Shown here piece by piece: positions 24,119 through 34,528 of a stretch of 64,000 bases of DNA. Origin of the DNA: Tigriopus japonicus (lineage: Eukaryota; Arthropoda; Copepoda; Harpacticoida; Harpacticidae); the NCBI GenBank assembly GCA_010645155.1, contig CM021314.1, forward strand, positions 5,446,299-5,510,298. Direction: 5' to 3'. The translations under genes were made by a program, and so were the position numbers. Below the pieces are notes generated by a model. It was not told where the DNA came from. It worked only from the letters and a program-made list of their open reading frames with translations, and ran no database searches. Every line of letters begins with the position of its first letter. Position 1 is the first letter of the stretch.

Positions 24119-25485
24119 ATGGATCATCATTACTATCTATTAAAGCTGTAAGAATCTCCCGCACATTATCCATTCAGTGTTCAATTACTAAAATAACTCT
24201 TTAATTTCAGTGAACTTTCGAAAAGCGCCAAAAATTCTGATTTGGATTTTTCTTTGCCTTATTTGACCAATAACATCACCTTTGCTCTCAAGAACCTCTT
24301 TGGTGAAGTAAGTTCAGATCAGATACGGCGAGAAATGATAGCTGTTAGTATTAGACAATTCTAAATGACATTTTTAGAGAGCATTAGTTATTTTGACTTT
24401 CAGTTACAATTTGTACAATATGATAATGTAGAGATTCATACGCTCAATTGTCATTGCCTAGCATTGAAAGAGTTGATTTATGATTAAAGTACCGATTTTG
24501 CTTCGTTGGAAACATTTCGGTGATGTGATTTGATTCAAATATTGCTTTTCTTTATCAAGCTTTAAAACACAAAATCCTACTAATACTGTATTTGTATCGT
24601 ACACTTAAATTAAGTTTGTATTCAAAGTGCTTGAACATTTTTCGAACTCAATAGTTCATAGCTCCAACTGTGGGAGACTTTTTTTTTACATAAACTGATC
24701 AGCTTATTTGAGAATAATTTTGATATAAGGTCGGTTGTTGAGGTAGTTTGGAAGTATAGTAGAAGCACATCAAGAAGCACATGACGCGCAATAGAAATAA
24801 CCATGCTCGATCAAGTTTCGTTACATAAGCTGCGATTGAAAAACACAGCTTATGTAGCGTAACTTTATCGAGCATGGTTATTTCTACTGCGCGTCATGTG
24901 CTTCTTTAATGCTTCATAAAAATAATGTTTTAAGACAAAACGAAAACCGTGTTGATCCATTTTCGACATGATGCCAAACACGTCATCATCAATGAGCTGT
25001 CAAAACAAAATGAAGGGCAAAAATCCATTGAAATTTGAAACGTGTGCCTAAATATGAACGGACTACAAATCACTATAAGCATATTTTGCAGTAGCATTGC
25101 ATTTTGTCGGTCAAGGAGGTTACTTTTCACCCCACCTAGTATATTTGTGTCTATACGAACTCAGCTGAGTTGCTCACCCATAGGCTTATTCTAAAAAATA
25201 TCCGAATTTATTATAAAAATAAGACGGAAAAGAATTAAATAAGAGTTTTTGTGATATTTTGGTTCTAATTTTATTGGTTCATTTTAGGTTGGCGCTGCTG
25301 TTCCCGTGCAAGTGATCAAATTCTATCCGAAATCCTCTCAATTGATCGTGCAGTGTCCTTCTGATTGGGCGGTCAAAGTGAGAGCGGCCCTTTCATTACA
25401 GTCCTCATATCAAGGCCAAAGTTGCGCCTATCAAGTGATTCACGGTTCGAGTACCTTGTTAGGCCTTTCTCAACTGGTTCAGTGA
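24119..25485 (+). CDS. RPP14: Ribonuclease P/MRP subunit p14
   Basis: Small subunit of nuclear RNase P, the ribonucleoprotein that removes 5' leaders of pre-tRNAs, also found in RNase MRP. Exons 24119-24147, 24211-24307 and 25288-25485 join in phase to give 107 residues, against 124 in human. The assembled protein starts MDHHYYLLKLELS, which parallels the human YHYMKVCLEF start. NLFGEVGAAVPVQVIKF matches LFGEVDAALPLDIL, and SSYQGQSCAYQVI matches the GSYKGKKCAFRVI block. It is shorter than the human protein at both ends. Intron 2 (980 bases) contains a long hairpin. The stop codon is only 20 bases before the ISY1 start, suggesting one transcript for both proteins. Identification is by motif memory, and the exon joins are internally consistent. 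Confidence 0.9.
24773..24905. repeat. Near-perfect hairpin inside RPP14 intron 2
   Basis: Arms of 60 bases (24773-24832 and 24846-24905) are reverse complements with four mismatches, separated by a 13-base loop. The left arm begins AGAAGCACATGACGCGCA. No target-site duplication was evident, although agaagcacat also occurs just upstream at about 24761. Being inside an intron transcribed with RPP14, it would form a long double-stranded stem in the pre-mRNA. Confidence 0.9.
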
Positions 25486-25505
25486 AGTCTTTTCGACCAT
25501 AAATC

Positions 25506-26330
25506 ATGGCTCGAAGTTCGGAAAAGGCCATGACGCAATTGGCGCGTTGGCGCAATGCCAAAATGGCCGAAGAAGGCATGCCGCAAAAGACGGATCGTCG
25601 CCCTTATTTGGCGTCAGAATGCAGTAATCTCAAGGATTGCGAAAAATGGCGTCTCCAGATTATCCGCGAGATATCCAAGAAAGTCTCTCAGATCCAGAAT
25701 GCCGGTTTGGGTGAGTTTCGGATCCGAGATTTGAACGATGAGATCAACAAGTTGCTTCGAGAAAAAGTCCATTGGGAACGACGGATTGTGGAATTGGGAG
25801 GACGGGATATGCGTCGTAAATCCCGGATGTTGGACAATGAAGGCAAGGAAGTGGCGGGGAGTTCGGGGTACAAGTATTTTGGCGCTGCCCGAGAATTACC
25901 CGGAGTTCGGGAACTCTTTGATGCCCAACCCGCACCCGCTCCTCAACGAAGTCGAGCGGAGCTCATGAAGGATATCGATTCCAAGTATTACGGTTTCTTA
26001 GACGATGATGATTGCCGTCTCATTCCGTTGGAGATCATAGCTGAGCAAAAGGCCATTGCCAAGGCTGTAGAGGAGTGGAAAGCTAAAAAGGCCAATGGTG
26101 AGAAGGTCGTGGAGGAGGACGAGGAGGAAGATATCTATCTTTCTCTACCGGAAATGAGTGAACAAGACCGATTAGAAGAAGCCATGCAAGCGGGCAAAGA
26201 GCAACGATGGACGGCCCATGTTCCCATTCCATCTCAAAAGGATATCGAGGAGGCGCTTCTGAGACGCAAAAAGCAGGAGTTATTACAAATGTACGCACTC
26301 GATGATGACATGGAGGAGGAAAAGAAGTAA
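25506..26330 (+). CDS. ISY1: Pre-mRNA splicing factor ISY1
   Basis: Component of the Prp19-associated complex of the catalytic spliceosome, nuclear. Single exon of 274 residues, close to human ISY1 (285). The N-terminus MARSSEKAMTQLARW and the blocks ISKKVSQIQNAGLGEFRIRD, LNDEINKLLREKVHWE and GYKYFGAARELPGVRELF are diagnostic. An acidic tract (VVEEDEEEDIY) and the C-terminal HVPIPSQKDIEEALLRRKK match the family end to end. The start is fixed by homology and lies 20 bases after the RPP14 stop, with no room for a conventional promoter between them. The stop is 51 bases from the stop of the convergent Ly6 gene. Confidence 0.97.
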   Translation: MARSSEKAMTQLARWRNAKMAEEGMPQKTDRRPYLASECSNLKDCEKWRLQIIREISKKVSQIQNAGLGEFRIRDLNDEINKLLREKVHWERRIVELGGRDMRRKSRMLDNEGKEVAGSSGYKYFGAARELPGVRELFDAQPAPAPQRSRAELMKDIDSKYYGFLDDDDCRLIPLEIIAEQKAIAKAVEEWKAKKANGEKVVEEDEEEDIYLSLPEMSEQDRLEEAMQAGKEQRWTAHVPIPSQKDIEEALLRRKKQELLQMYALDDDMEEEKK

Positions 26331-26381
26331 AGCTTTTAATTTTCGCCCACCAAAGAGCTAGCTAGCTTTATCTGTTTTATT

Positions 26382-27738
26382 CTAATGTAAAAGCACTACT
26401 GCAACAGCCATCACAATGAAGGTTGAAATTGCCTCTCGAGTTCCAGCCCCATTTTGACCGGTAATGTTGCTACCGGTTCCGGTGTTATCACTTCGAATAC
26501 CGGTAGATCGGTCGGTGGTTGGCCCTCCGGCGGATTCCCAATTGATGTTGCAATTGTTGGATTCACAGCATTGAACAGTCACTTTGTTGTATTTGCCCTG
26601 TTCACGGTATTCCTCGGCAATGTCCGGATTGGTGCAATCGCCATCGCTGGTTAATCTGGAGCAGAAATTGTTATTTAGTAAAACAATTTCGTGCGCTATT
26701 TTTTAAAGGTAATAGTGGTAAGACATCAACTAAAATGTATTTGAAAAATGTTATCAAAAGGGCCCAAAAGTTTATTTGAAAAATACTTCATTTTTCCTCG
26801 ATTTTTAAAACCATTTTGGCTGTTTCAAAGAAGAATTAAAAAAATTCTCGATTATTTAACCAAGAGAAATCTTTCAGGCAAAATTAAGGAAAATAAAAAA
26901 ATGAGTGGTGAATCCGCCTGTCCAAAGTAACCCAAAACTACAAAGGTGTCTACAAAAGGGATTTTTTTCCTTAGGATTGATATTCACAATATTATATTCA
27001 TCTTATTTGCAAAAAACTACTCTATCTACTGCATTGAGGTAAATTAAAAATACTATAGCTTAACCAGTTTGGTGTCAAGTTTGCCTCCAAAAACGATCAA
27101 ATTTACGAAGAATATTGTATGTTGGGAAAATCGGTGCACACAGACAAAATCACTACGTAATGGTGTTGTTTGTTAAACACCGAAAAGGAGACAAATGCTA
27201 AAAAATTAAAAGACTGGAATGAACCAAACAAAGTAGTGAAATTGTTAACGGCTTTACGTTTGAAAAAGTAAAAATGTATGAATAACGGATCTTACTTTTT
27301 CAATTTACGTGTCCACAATTCATGCTTCGTTTATATTGAACCTAATAAATTACCACTATACGGACAACACCCAAAACTACAAAGTTACCTCCAATCCATT
27401 AAGTTTTGTTAATATATGACTCATTCCAATTTTAGTTGCCAGGGCAATATCAAAACACATTGTTTTTTCTGGTCTGAGTTCTGCTCAACCAAATATAAAA
27501 AAGCTTATTTTCTTGCCACGACCTAAAAGATTAATGACAAAACACACCTTTTTTACCTTCGGATGTGAAGAGCTCCATCTCCGTAAGCAATCAAACATCG
27601 GGCATTTCGAACTTGAACCGGCGACCATCCCGAGGTCACCATTGTTGGGCAAAATTCCGAGTCTCCATCACAATTGTAGCAACTTAAGGCCAACGATTGA
27701 TAGATCAGGCAACAGAAGATGATCAATTCCTTCTTCAT
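26382..27738 (-). CDS. Ly6/uPAR-type GPI-anchored protein
   Basis: Small secreted or GPI-anchored three-finger-fold protein, 151 residues from two exons, 27738-27557 and 26655-26382, joined in phase across a 901-base intron. MKKELIIFCCLIYQSLA is a signal peptide. The mature part begins LSCYNCDGDSEFC and ends in the family signature VQCCESNNCN (CC followed by CN). A Thr/Ser/Gly-rich spacer follows, then a hydrophobic tail (STFIVMAVAVVLL), as expected for a GPI-attachment signal. An AATAAA hexamer directly follows the stop codon. Arthropods have many Ly6 paralogs with varied roles (septate junctions, channel regulation); the specific role here cannot be read. It converges tail-to-tail with ISY1. 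Confidence 0.88.
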
Positions 27739-30700
27739 GTTGTTAGGAACGGATTTTATTATAATGCTAGTTCTGCTTGCTTCAAACGACAGGAAGTCAC
27801 TGAGCAATGGAGTGTGTTATGCCGTGGTCAAGGGTGTTTAAGGAAACAAAAGATTGGCGGGGCTTTCCTTTAGAAGCCTTTAAAAATGGGCATTCCCAAT
27901 TTCGATTACCTCTGACTCAGAAATGGGCATAGCACATTACCTAAGTTCAGGTATGAGAGCTGTTAAAGGGTCATTGAACGAAGAATAAAACCTTCTTGGA
28001 AGTATCATTTACAATATAATCGACTTAGGAGCAAATTTTGACCAGGAGCGATCACGTTTGAAGGAATAACTTCCGCTCTTTTATGCAAATTTATAGCCAC
28101 GGCAAAATGGAGAGTCATCAATCATGACCAGTCTAAACTGGATGTGCTTTGAATGTTGAGGATCCAAAGAAATGCGGATCGTTTTCCCGAAATCGAGATT
28201 CTTGGGTGCGATAATCACTTTGGGAACTGTTGCCCTAGTAATCCATGCCTTTCTACGAGTGTAATATTGATTTGATTTGCAAGTCAATACGCATGACGAG
28301 TCTAGTGGGATTTAGATCAAGGTTAACTGCGATTCTTCTCATGTGTATTTTGTAACCATAATTGTACTCTAATGATCTACTGGTTTCTGTCTGGTTTTAT
28401 TGAGAAGGAACCAATAGGGCTTTCCACATTGAAAACGTTGTCAATATCCCTTTGTCTTTCATATTCTAGTAAAGGAATTTAAGATCCTAAGGGACGTACG
28501 CGACGTAATTTGAGACCAGGTATTAAATCCACTTTTATTAAATTTGAAACATGTAGGAAGTAAAAGTCAACGTTTGACAATTTCAAGCTTTATAATAGAT
28601 CAAGTAAATAACCATTTACTCGTTTTAAACATTTCTTTAAAGTTAATTTTTGCCAATGGTTATGAGGTTGATTTCTTTTCATGGAGCAACAATGATGGCA
28701 GTTAAACTGGTTTGATTTGGTTTGGGTTTGAGGTCATAGGGATGGAGAACTTCCACTTTGGGTTGAGCAAACAAGTCCATTACTTTGGACGTGGAACCTC
28801 TAATTTAAAGAACGTACTTGCTCCGGTATCACGTATAAAAGCAAATTATAAATTCACATTTTCGTTTCAAAATAAAAGCAACCAGGCCAAGCTTTGAAAT
28901 TGATTATTGAAAAGGTTCTTTTTTTGAGTCGGGAGACCAACAAATCATTCGTCGCGAATAAGTTCAAATGCTCATGCAAGACACATGTAAAAGATTGAGA
29001 AAAATCAGAAAACTCCAAGCCTCAGACAAAAAGTGCTCTGAATAATGAAATGGACTGAAAAATGTGTGTTCTTTAATGTGCTGTCCATTATCGGTAAGTG
29101 GCAAAATCATTGAATATTTGATTCTATGTAAGCAAGATGTACAACAAATTTTTTAATTTCAAGGTGGCTCTATCGTCAAATTGAACGTTTCAATTTGCTT
29201 CTTAGAGAGAGAATGAAAAATTTCTGACATCCAGATCAATTCAACCCATTGGCAGTAGCTCAGAGACAAAAGGGACCAAATAACTATCAATGGAATCGTG
29301 TGCTTCATAATTTGAAGTGCTGCACTATCTTGAAATTTCGGCAAAATGATCCTTTGATCCATCACCATTAGAGCAATGTCTACTTACGGGTACAGGGTAC
29401 TTATTGACTACAGTTGGTCTATCAAAAAAAGGTTTTGAATATTCGCTTTTCGTTTATTTTTTACCTTTGTAATTTTAATAGGATGCCACCTTCTCTTGTG
29501 ATGTTCAAAAGCATTAGCAAATTCTTTCAAAAGCTCTTCAATCAATCAAGAGGAATGTGTTGGATCATTTTCAGTCCACGGACTTGAATAATGTTTATCA
29601 ATTTGCTTGCCTAAAATCTTCCAACTTTCGTGTGGGTGTTTAATCATCTTGGAATTGGGGCAACAATTTCTAACATTAAACTGCATTTAGAATTATAAAA
29701 GAGTGGTTTTTGTTTTAATTTTTTATGTGAATCAAAGGAATCATAATTCACCCTTTTTCCACAGTTATCATTTTTTGATATTGTGCGCCCCTAGTCCAAA
29801 TACAGTAGTAAGCATAAGGGAAATGCCATTATTTTTCAAGTGTTCTAATTGTAACGACCCAAAATGTCAAAATGTGTCCGTTCCTCGTTCGCTTTATACA
29901 ATGAACCAATAACTGTTATATTTGGTCGGTATCGTTTGATCACTCAAAAAATCTGATAAAATTGGAAAATTCACAAGTTTTATTTATAGAATTAATTTAA
30001 ACTAAAATGATTTTTAATGTGACCGACAAAAACAGAGGCCAGATATTTCATTGAGAAAAGGCCTGAAAATTACTTTATTTTTCAGCGCCTACATCGTTGT
30101 TACAGAAGGTGTTAAGATTATGGGTCTTCTTTATATTGATAAGCTTTCAATGAATCAAAGCAATTTTTTGAGGAACATGAATTGTACACTTGATACTATG
30201 AGGAAAATACTGACATAATTTCATGATCATACAAAGTGAAAATCTTTATCAGTATAAAGATAATAAGTTAAAGCTTGCTGACGCATGGATGTATACGTAC
30301 CTAGCAATTGAAGAACACAAAAAACAAGTTAAGTTGTTTTTTCTGGTTCAACTTTGATACTTTTTTTTGGTTTGTTTGCGGAATCTTTTAATACCGCTAC
30401 AAGGAATGCGTTTCCTTGTAAACAAAGGATTTCTCCCGACAGCTTCAATTCGTTCACCAACAGGATTCGAACCTCTTCAAAAGTCAAGAAAACTCAAAAT
30501 TTGCTTTCAAATTTTCTGAAAGAAGCTCTTCATGCCTTGAAACCCGTTTTAGATTGTTGAAACGGATAAAAAAAATTTTTACTTCTTAAGTTATTACTCA
30601 TGCATATTTACAGAACATCTATTTATTCAAATAAACATTTATCCGATAAGAGCCTGACTAAATAAGTGATAAGGCCATTGTGTGTAAGGCGCAATTGTAG

Positions 30701-30912
30701 ATAACTACATAAAAACACACGTAACAAACAATTCTTACTTGTTACATTCTGCTGTCTTGTCACACTAGTTGTCATTCATTTTTTCACAGTCGCAAACCAA
30801 AACTGATTACAACTTGAGAATCAGGAGGAAGGGGTATATTGATCGTTGCTCGACAGAACTTCGGTTCACCACTGCTTTATATTGAATCAAATTTGGATTG
30901 ACACCCACCATA
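27739..30912. other. Intergenic, mostly AT-rich
   Basis: No firm gene. A possible minus-strand terminal exon lies at 28081-28310 (listed separately). A minus-strand frame at 29159-29308 starts with a signal-peptide-like MKHTIPLIVIWSLLSLSYC and stops after 49 codons. Near 30367-30425 a short sequence (tttaataccgctac, aggaatg) recurs at about 33190-33230 beside a LINE remnant. Sequence after about 30790 resembles the upstream flank of the gene at 10499 and is probably promoter. Confidence 0.4.
28081..28310 (-). other. Possible terminal exon, unknown gene
   Basis: After an acceptor-like atcccactag, a minus-strand frame is open to a stop at 28081 and reads SCVLTCKSNQYY, KNLDFGKTIRISLDP and DDSPFCRGYKFA. 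Three cysteines and a mixed composition suggest part of a secreted protein. The signal-peptide-like frame at 29308-29159 lies upstream on the same strand, but no good donor connects them. No family recognised. Confidence 0.3.
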
Positions 30913-31733
30913 ATGTGGTGGCTACCATTTAGCCCTCTGGCTAAAGGAGCGACCATCACGTTGATCGGGAGTGCGCAATTTCTTTGGGCTCCGGAAGCAT
31001 TAGGAATCATCTCAGGGCTGTTAATGTCAATTGGTGGTCAAGGTTCTGCTTGGAGTATTGATGAAGTCAACAGTAGTGATGAAAGACTCATAATCAACAG
31101 AGATACGGATGGTCGTGTCAATATCTCTCCTACTACCAAGCAAGAAATAAAGTAAGTCTTGATCCAGTCAATTTCATGATAGTGGGGCTAATATTCAGCA
31201 ATAAAAATGTCTGGTAACTGCTCATTGCAGAAGTATCGATGAGCTCCTAAAATCGTGGAAAGGAAAAATTGGGGAAAGGGCCGGAACGCTAACGAAGAAT
31301 CAGAAGGTCCGTTTCGATCTCCAGGGTCACACGAGGGATGAGCTCTTTATTAACTTGCAGGTAATGAAGCTGTAAAGCTGACATTAATTCCAAACAGTGC
31401 TTATATACCATCGTTCACCGTAGATTCAGAGGAATGAAGGTCGAAGCGGGTCGAGAGGTCGCCAACAGGGAGGTGGGGCCAATTCCTCCTCCACGACAGT
31501 GGCACAGGTTTTCATTCCAACAGAGGTGAAAGATCTAGTCAAGAAGGTAAGGCGACAATTCGTGCTTTTTGTTGCTTAGATGTGGTCCTTGAAATTGCTT
31601 ACTATTGAAAAATGGCCATATGTTACTTTCTAATTTCCAAATTGTTTGTTTGTCCTCACAGGAAGACATTATTGCCGCAGTGAAGGCGAGCATTAACAAA
31701 GGAAAAGCCGTTGTTCTAATGCCTCCAATATAA
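30913..31733 (+). CDS. Unknown small protein, family member 2
   Basis: Paralog of the gene at 10499-11307: exons 30913-31151, 31231-31360, 31424-31546 and 31662-31733, 187 residues. Exon lengths are 239, 130, 123 and 72, against 239, 130, 126 and 72 in copy 1, and all phases agree. By my count 27 of 43 residues in exon 2 and 13 of 23 in exon 4 are identical. Conserved blocks are SWKGKIGERAGTL, FDLQGHTRDELFINLQIQ, AQVFIPTEV and EDIIAA. The N-terminal third after MWW differs strongly but stays hydrophobic (ALGIISGLLMSIGG). The stop TAA overlaps an AATAAA hexamer. No stop or frameshift interrupts it, so it looks functional. The function is unknown; I see no catalytic motif or cysteine. Confidence 0.8.
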
Positions 31734-31909
31734 TAAAAGAGCGGCAATGGAACTGCCTGGCAAACAACTTTGCATCAACGTTCCCATCTAACTCTGGATT
31801 TTCGTGCAAAGTGGAAAAGTATTGAGAATTTGCCATGGATCCCCCATATTGTAAAAAATTGAAATGCTTTATAAAACTTGTTTTATTTCTGCTGTTACCT
31901 ATTGCATTT

Positions 31910-32450
31910 GGATGAATGAGACCCTGGATACTTTTTTGCGACCCACTCGTTGTTGTAAGGGTCCCTTTTTCCGCTTTGACAATGTTCAAAAGGGTGTGAC
32001 GAGCCAGATCTCTGCCGTACTTCAGAATTGGGAGAGCCGCAAAGAAAGAAAAAAAAGACAGGCATGAAAGCAGGCCTCCAAACTTTGATATTCCATCTCT
32101 TCCAAAAAACAGATTTCAAGGGAAATTGTTGCACTTTTTGGGCCATTTTCCACATTTCAAAACTGATCTCATCTTCATACCAACATTGACAAGTCATTTT
32201 AGTAATATGGATGTACTGCACAAACTGATCAGGCACGAAAAACAATAAGAAGGAACCTTCTTCCATGAGATTTGAAATAGGCTGACTGTGTCTTGAGAGT
32301 TAAATACTAATTGAAGTTTCTTAAACCTTCCAGACATGCCCTCGTCAAATGAGTCCCAAATCAACCTTCGAAAAACAATTATAAGAAATGTTCAAAGTTT
32401 AAGACGGTTTGGCTTTATTTTCAAAAATGCCTTGGCTAAATCTTAAAAAA
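31910..32450 (+). repeat. Dispersed repeat R1, copy c
   Basis: Uninterrupted copy of the sequence seen at 8274-8660 and in two parts at 11485-12690, beginning accctggatacttttttgcg and including attcaaaagggtgtgacgag, aaaactgatctcatcttc and gtcaaatgagtcc. Together with the preceding gene it forms the second unit of a segmental duplication. Confidence 0.75.
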
Positions 32451-33260
32451 AAACAATTACACCTAAATGATAAAAAATATTCTTTGTTCCGAAATTGTAA
32501 GAACTTTTCGCTTTGGTTCAAACGATTGTTATTTCTATTTGCATTATCTTTGATATTAAAAGATTTTTAAACAAGTTATTTTCTTATTGAATATTATTAT
32601 ATCCAGTTTTGACTATATTCACTAATCGAGAGGAAATCAGATTATGCCCATTTATCAAGCATTTTTCACTCCCAACTAGCCTACCTATTTCAAAAAGGTA
32701 AAAAACCTTAATTTTAGACAACCAAAGCGAAAGATAACTTTAATACAGTTATGTTTGGGTAGGATTGGTTAAAAAACTTAAGAAAATAAAGTTTTCTCTT
32801 CAACATAGAAAACCAGCAATCTAAGGCTTTGTGTTATGAAATATTAGTTTTTGATAAGCAGGGCCACCAACTTTATGTAAAAAAAAATTCTGAAAAATGT
32901 AATATTTATGGTAGTTTAATTTTGAGAAATAATGTAACAAAATCGGATTTTTTGTAATTTGGTCACATATTGCCTCAAAACCTAACCTTTTTCAAACTTG
33001 CATCATCTAAATTTTGTTTCATGGGTAGGAAAAGATGCTAAAATAATTATATTTTATCAAAATTGTTGCAAATTTAATCGCTTCTATTCGTATTTTGATT
33101 TTGATATCCTTTTTGTAGAACATCCTCAACACAACAGGCATTTTTCCACAGTTTTTCGAAATTTTCCCTATTTTTTTTGGGAGAGGGGCGGATTTTTAAT
33201 ACCGCTACGAGGAATGGGATTCCCTGTGAAGAGAGTTAATGATTAATAAAGTTTATAAAA
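32451..33260. other. AT-rich intergenic
   Basis: No gene recognised. The part at about 33170-33235 (aataccgctacgaggaatggg) resembles 30370-30425. It lies just 3' of the minus-strand LINE fragment, so it may be that element's 3' untranslated tail. Confidence 0.4.
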
Positions 33261-33687
33261 TTACTGTTTATATGAAAATTGATCTACCGATGAGTTACTG
33301 TTGGCAGATCTGTACAACCCTTGAATCGTGGGTTGGTCAGGAATAGGATTTAAGAATTTGTCCAATCCTGCCTTAAATGCTATTAGAGGATCAGCTCCTA
33401 CATATTCCCGACGAAGACTACTTGGTAACAAATTGAAGAATGAAGGAGCCCGATAAAGAAGAGACAAGGACTTCATTGTTCGAACAAGCCTAGATTCCCT
33501 TGGATGATTTGGAGGTGCTCTCAGAACGCACGTAAAACCTCTACGATCACTACAACTGATCTCAAAGCCTGGGTTAGGACAGAGCCCATGAATGCTCTTG
33601 AAAACATGCCGTATCAGATACCTTTCATACCTTCTCTGAGTACTGTACAGCCCTAACTTCTGGAGCCTCTCCCAAAGTTTTGGACAA
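33261..33687 (-). mobile_element. LINE retrotransposon 3' fragment
   Basis: An open minus-strand frame with the C-terminal signature of non-LTR retrotransposon reverse-transcriptase proteins: LWERLQKLGLYSTQRRYERY, then HVFKSIHGLCPNPGF, then APSFFNLLPSSLRRE and FKAGLDKFL. The polymerase domain itself is absent, so this is a 5'-truncated, dead-on-arrival insertion. About 140 codons remain without a stop, suggesting fairly recent arrival. Confidence 0.8.
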
Positions 33688-33974
33688 AAAAATGCACATT
33701 TTTGTAACTACAATGTAAAATGTCATTTACAACTATCTAGCGGGCCTGATGATAAACTAAATATTCCTATTGACAAATGAAATGCGCTGGATATTCTTGC
33801 TTCTTTATCTTGGCTTTGTCGTAATATCAAACATACCAGTTTCATTGAAACAGGCAATTTAACCACATTTAAGTACAATTTTCACCACTTATGTAATTTT
33901 GGACAAAAATCGCAGATTTTGGTAATTATGTTGTAAAATGTAATTTACAACTGTCTGGTGGCCCTGGTGATAAG
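33679..33974 (+). repeat. Pair of direct repeats of about 77 bases
   Basis: Units at about 33679-33755 and 33898-33974 share tggacaaaaa, gtaaaatgt, atttacaact and ccctg/cctg followed by tgataa, in the same order. The first unit abuts the LINE fragment. The function is unknown; probably a non-coding repeat family. Confidence 0.6.
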
Positions 33975-34528
33975 TGTCAAATAAAGCATAGCTTTCAAAT
34001 TTGAAAAACAAACTTCCAAAAGTTCCAAAATTGGTGTAAAATAAATAGTATATTTTCATATTTTCAGCAATTTCAATATTATAGGCCAAATTCGCGAAAC
34101 AAAAGCGCAAACAAAGGCGAAAAGGGTGTATTTTATCAAATATCTAGTTGTGCTTTTTGCCCGTCCCTACTCATCATAAAAGTACCTTGCCAAAAAGGCC
34201 ATTTTGAGGGGATTTGTCGTATTTGTGTGAGTTTTTTCAAAAATTGCTCAATAGTAACTTTATCTTAAATGACACATTTGTATCTTTTACTGATTTGTGA
34301 AGCAAAATCGTTGAAAGTAGATGGACTCAATTGTTCCTTGAAGTTGTTGGTTTGATCTTATCATGTTATTATCTGCGAATAAAATAAATTGCGTAATAAT
34401 CAGTACGTAGATTCTAGACTCATAGACTGCCCTGTGAAAATATGACATTAATCGATCACCACAACATTTGGAACTCAACGGAGAACGTTTAAATCGAAAC
34501 ATAATTCACTATTTTATTACATAAAACA
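33975..34528. other. Short intergenic, nothing recognised
   Basis: AT-rich sequence between the LINE/repeat cluster and the 3' end of the sulfotransferase gene. No domain or RNA signature seen; it probably includes that gene's 3' untranslated region. Confidence 0.4.

Noticed and set aside
30455..30480. tRNA-like B box (GGTTCGAATCC on the minus strand)
   Set aside because: No A box and no cloverleaf could be drawn from the adjacent sequence.
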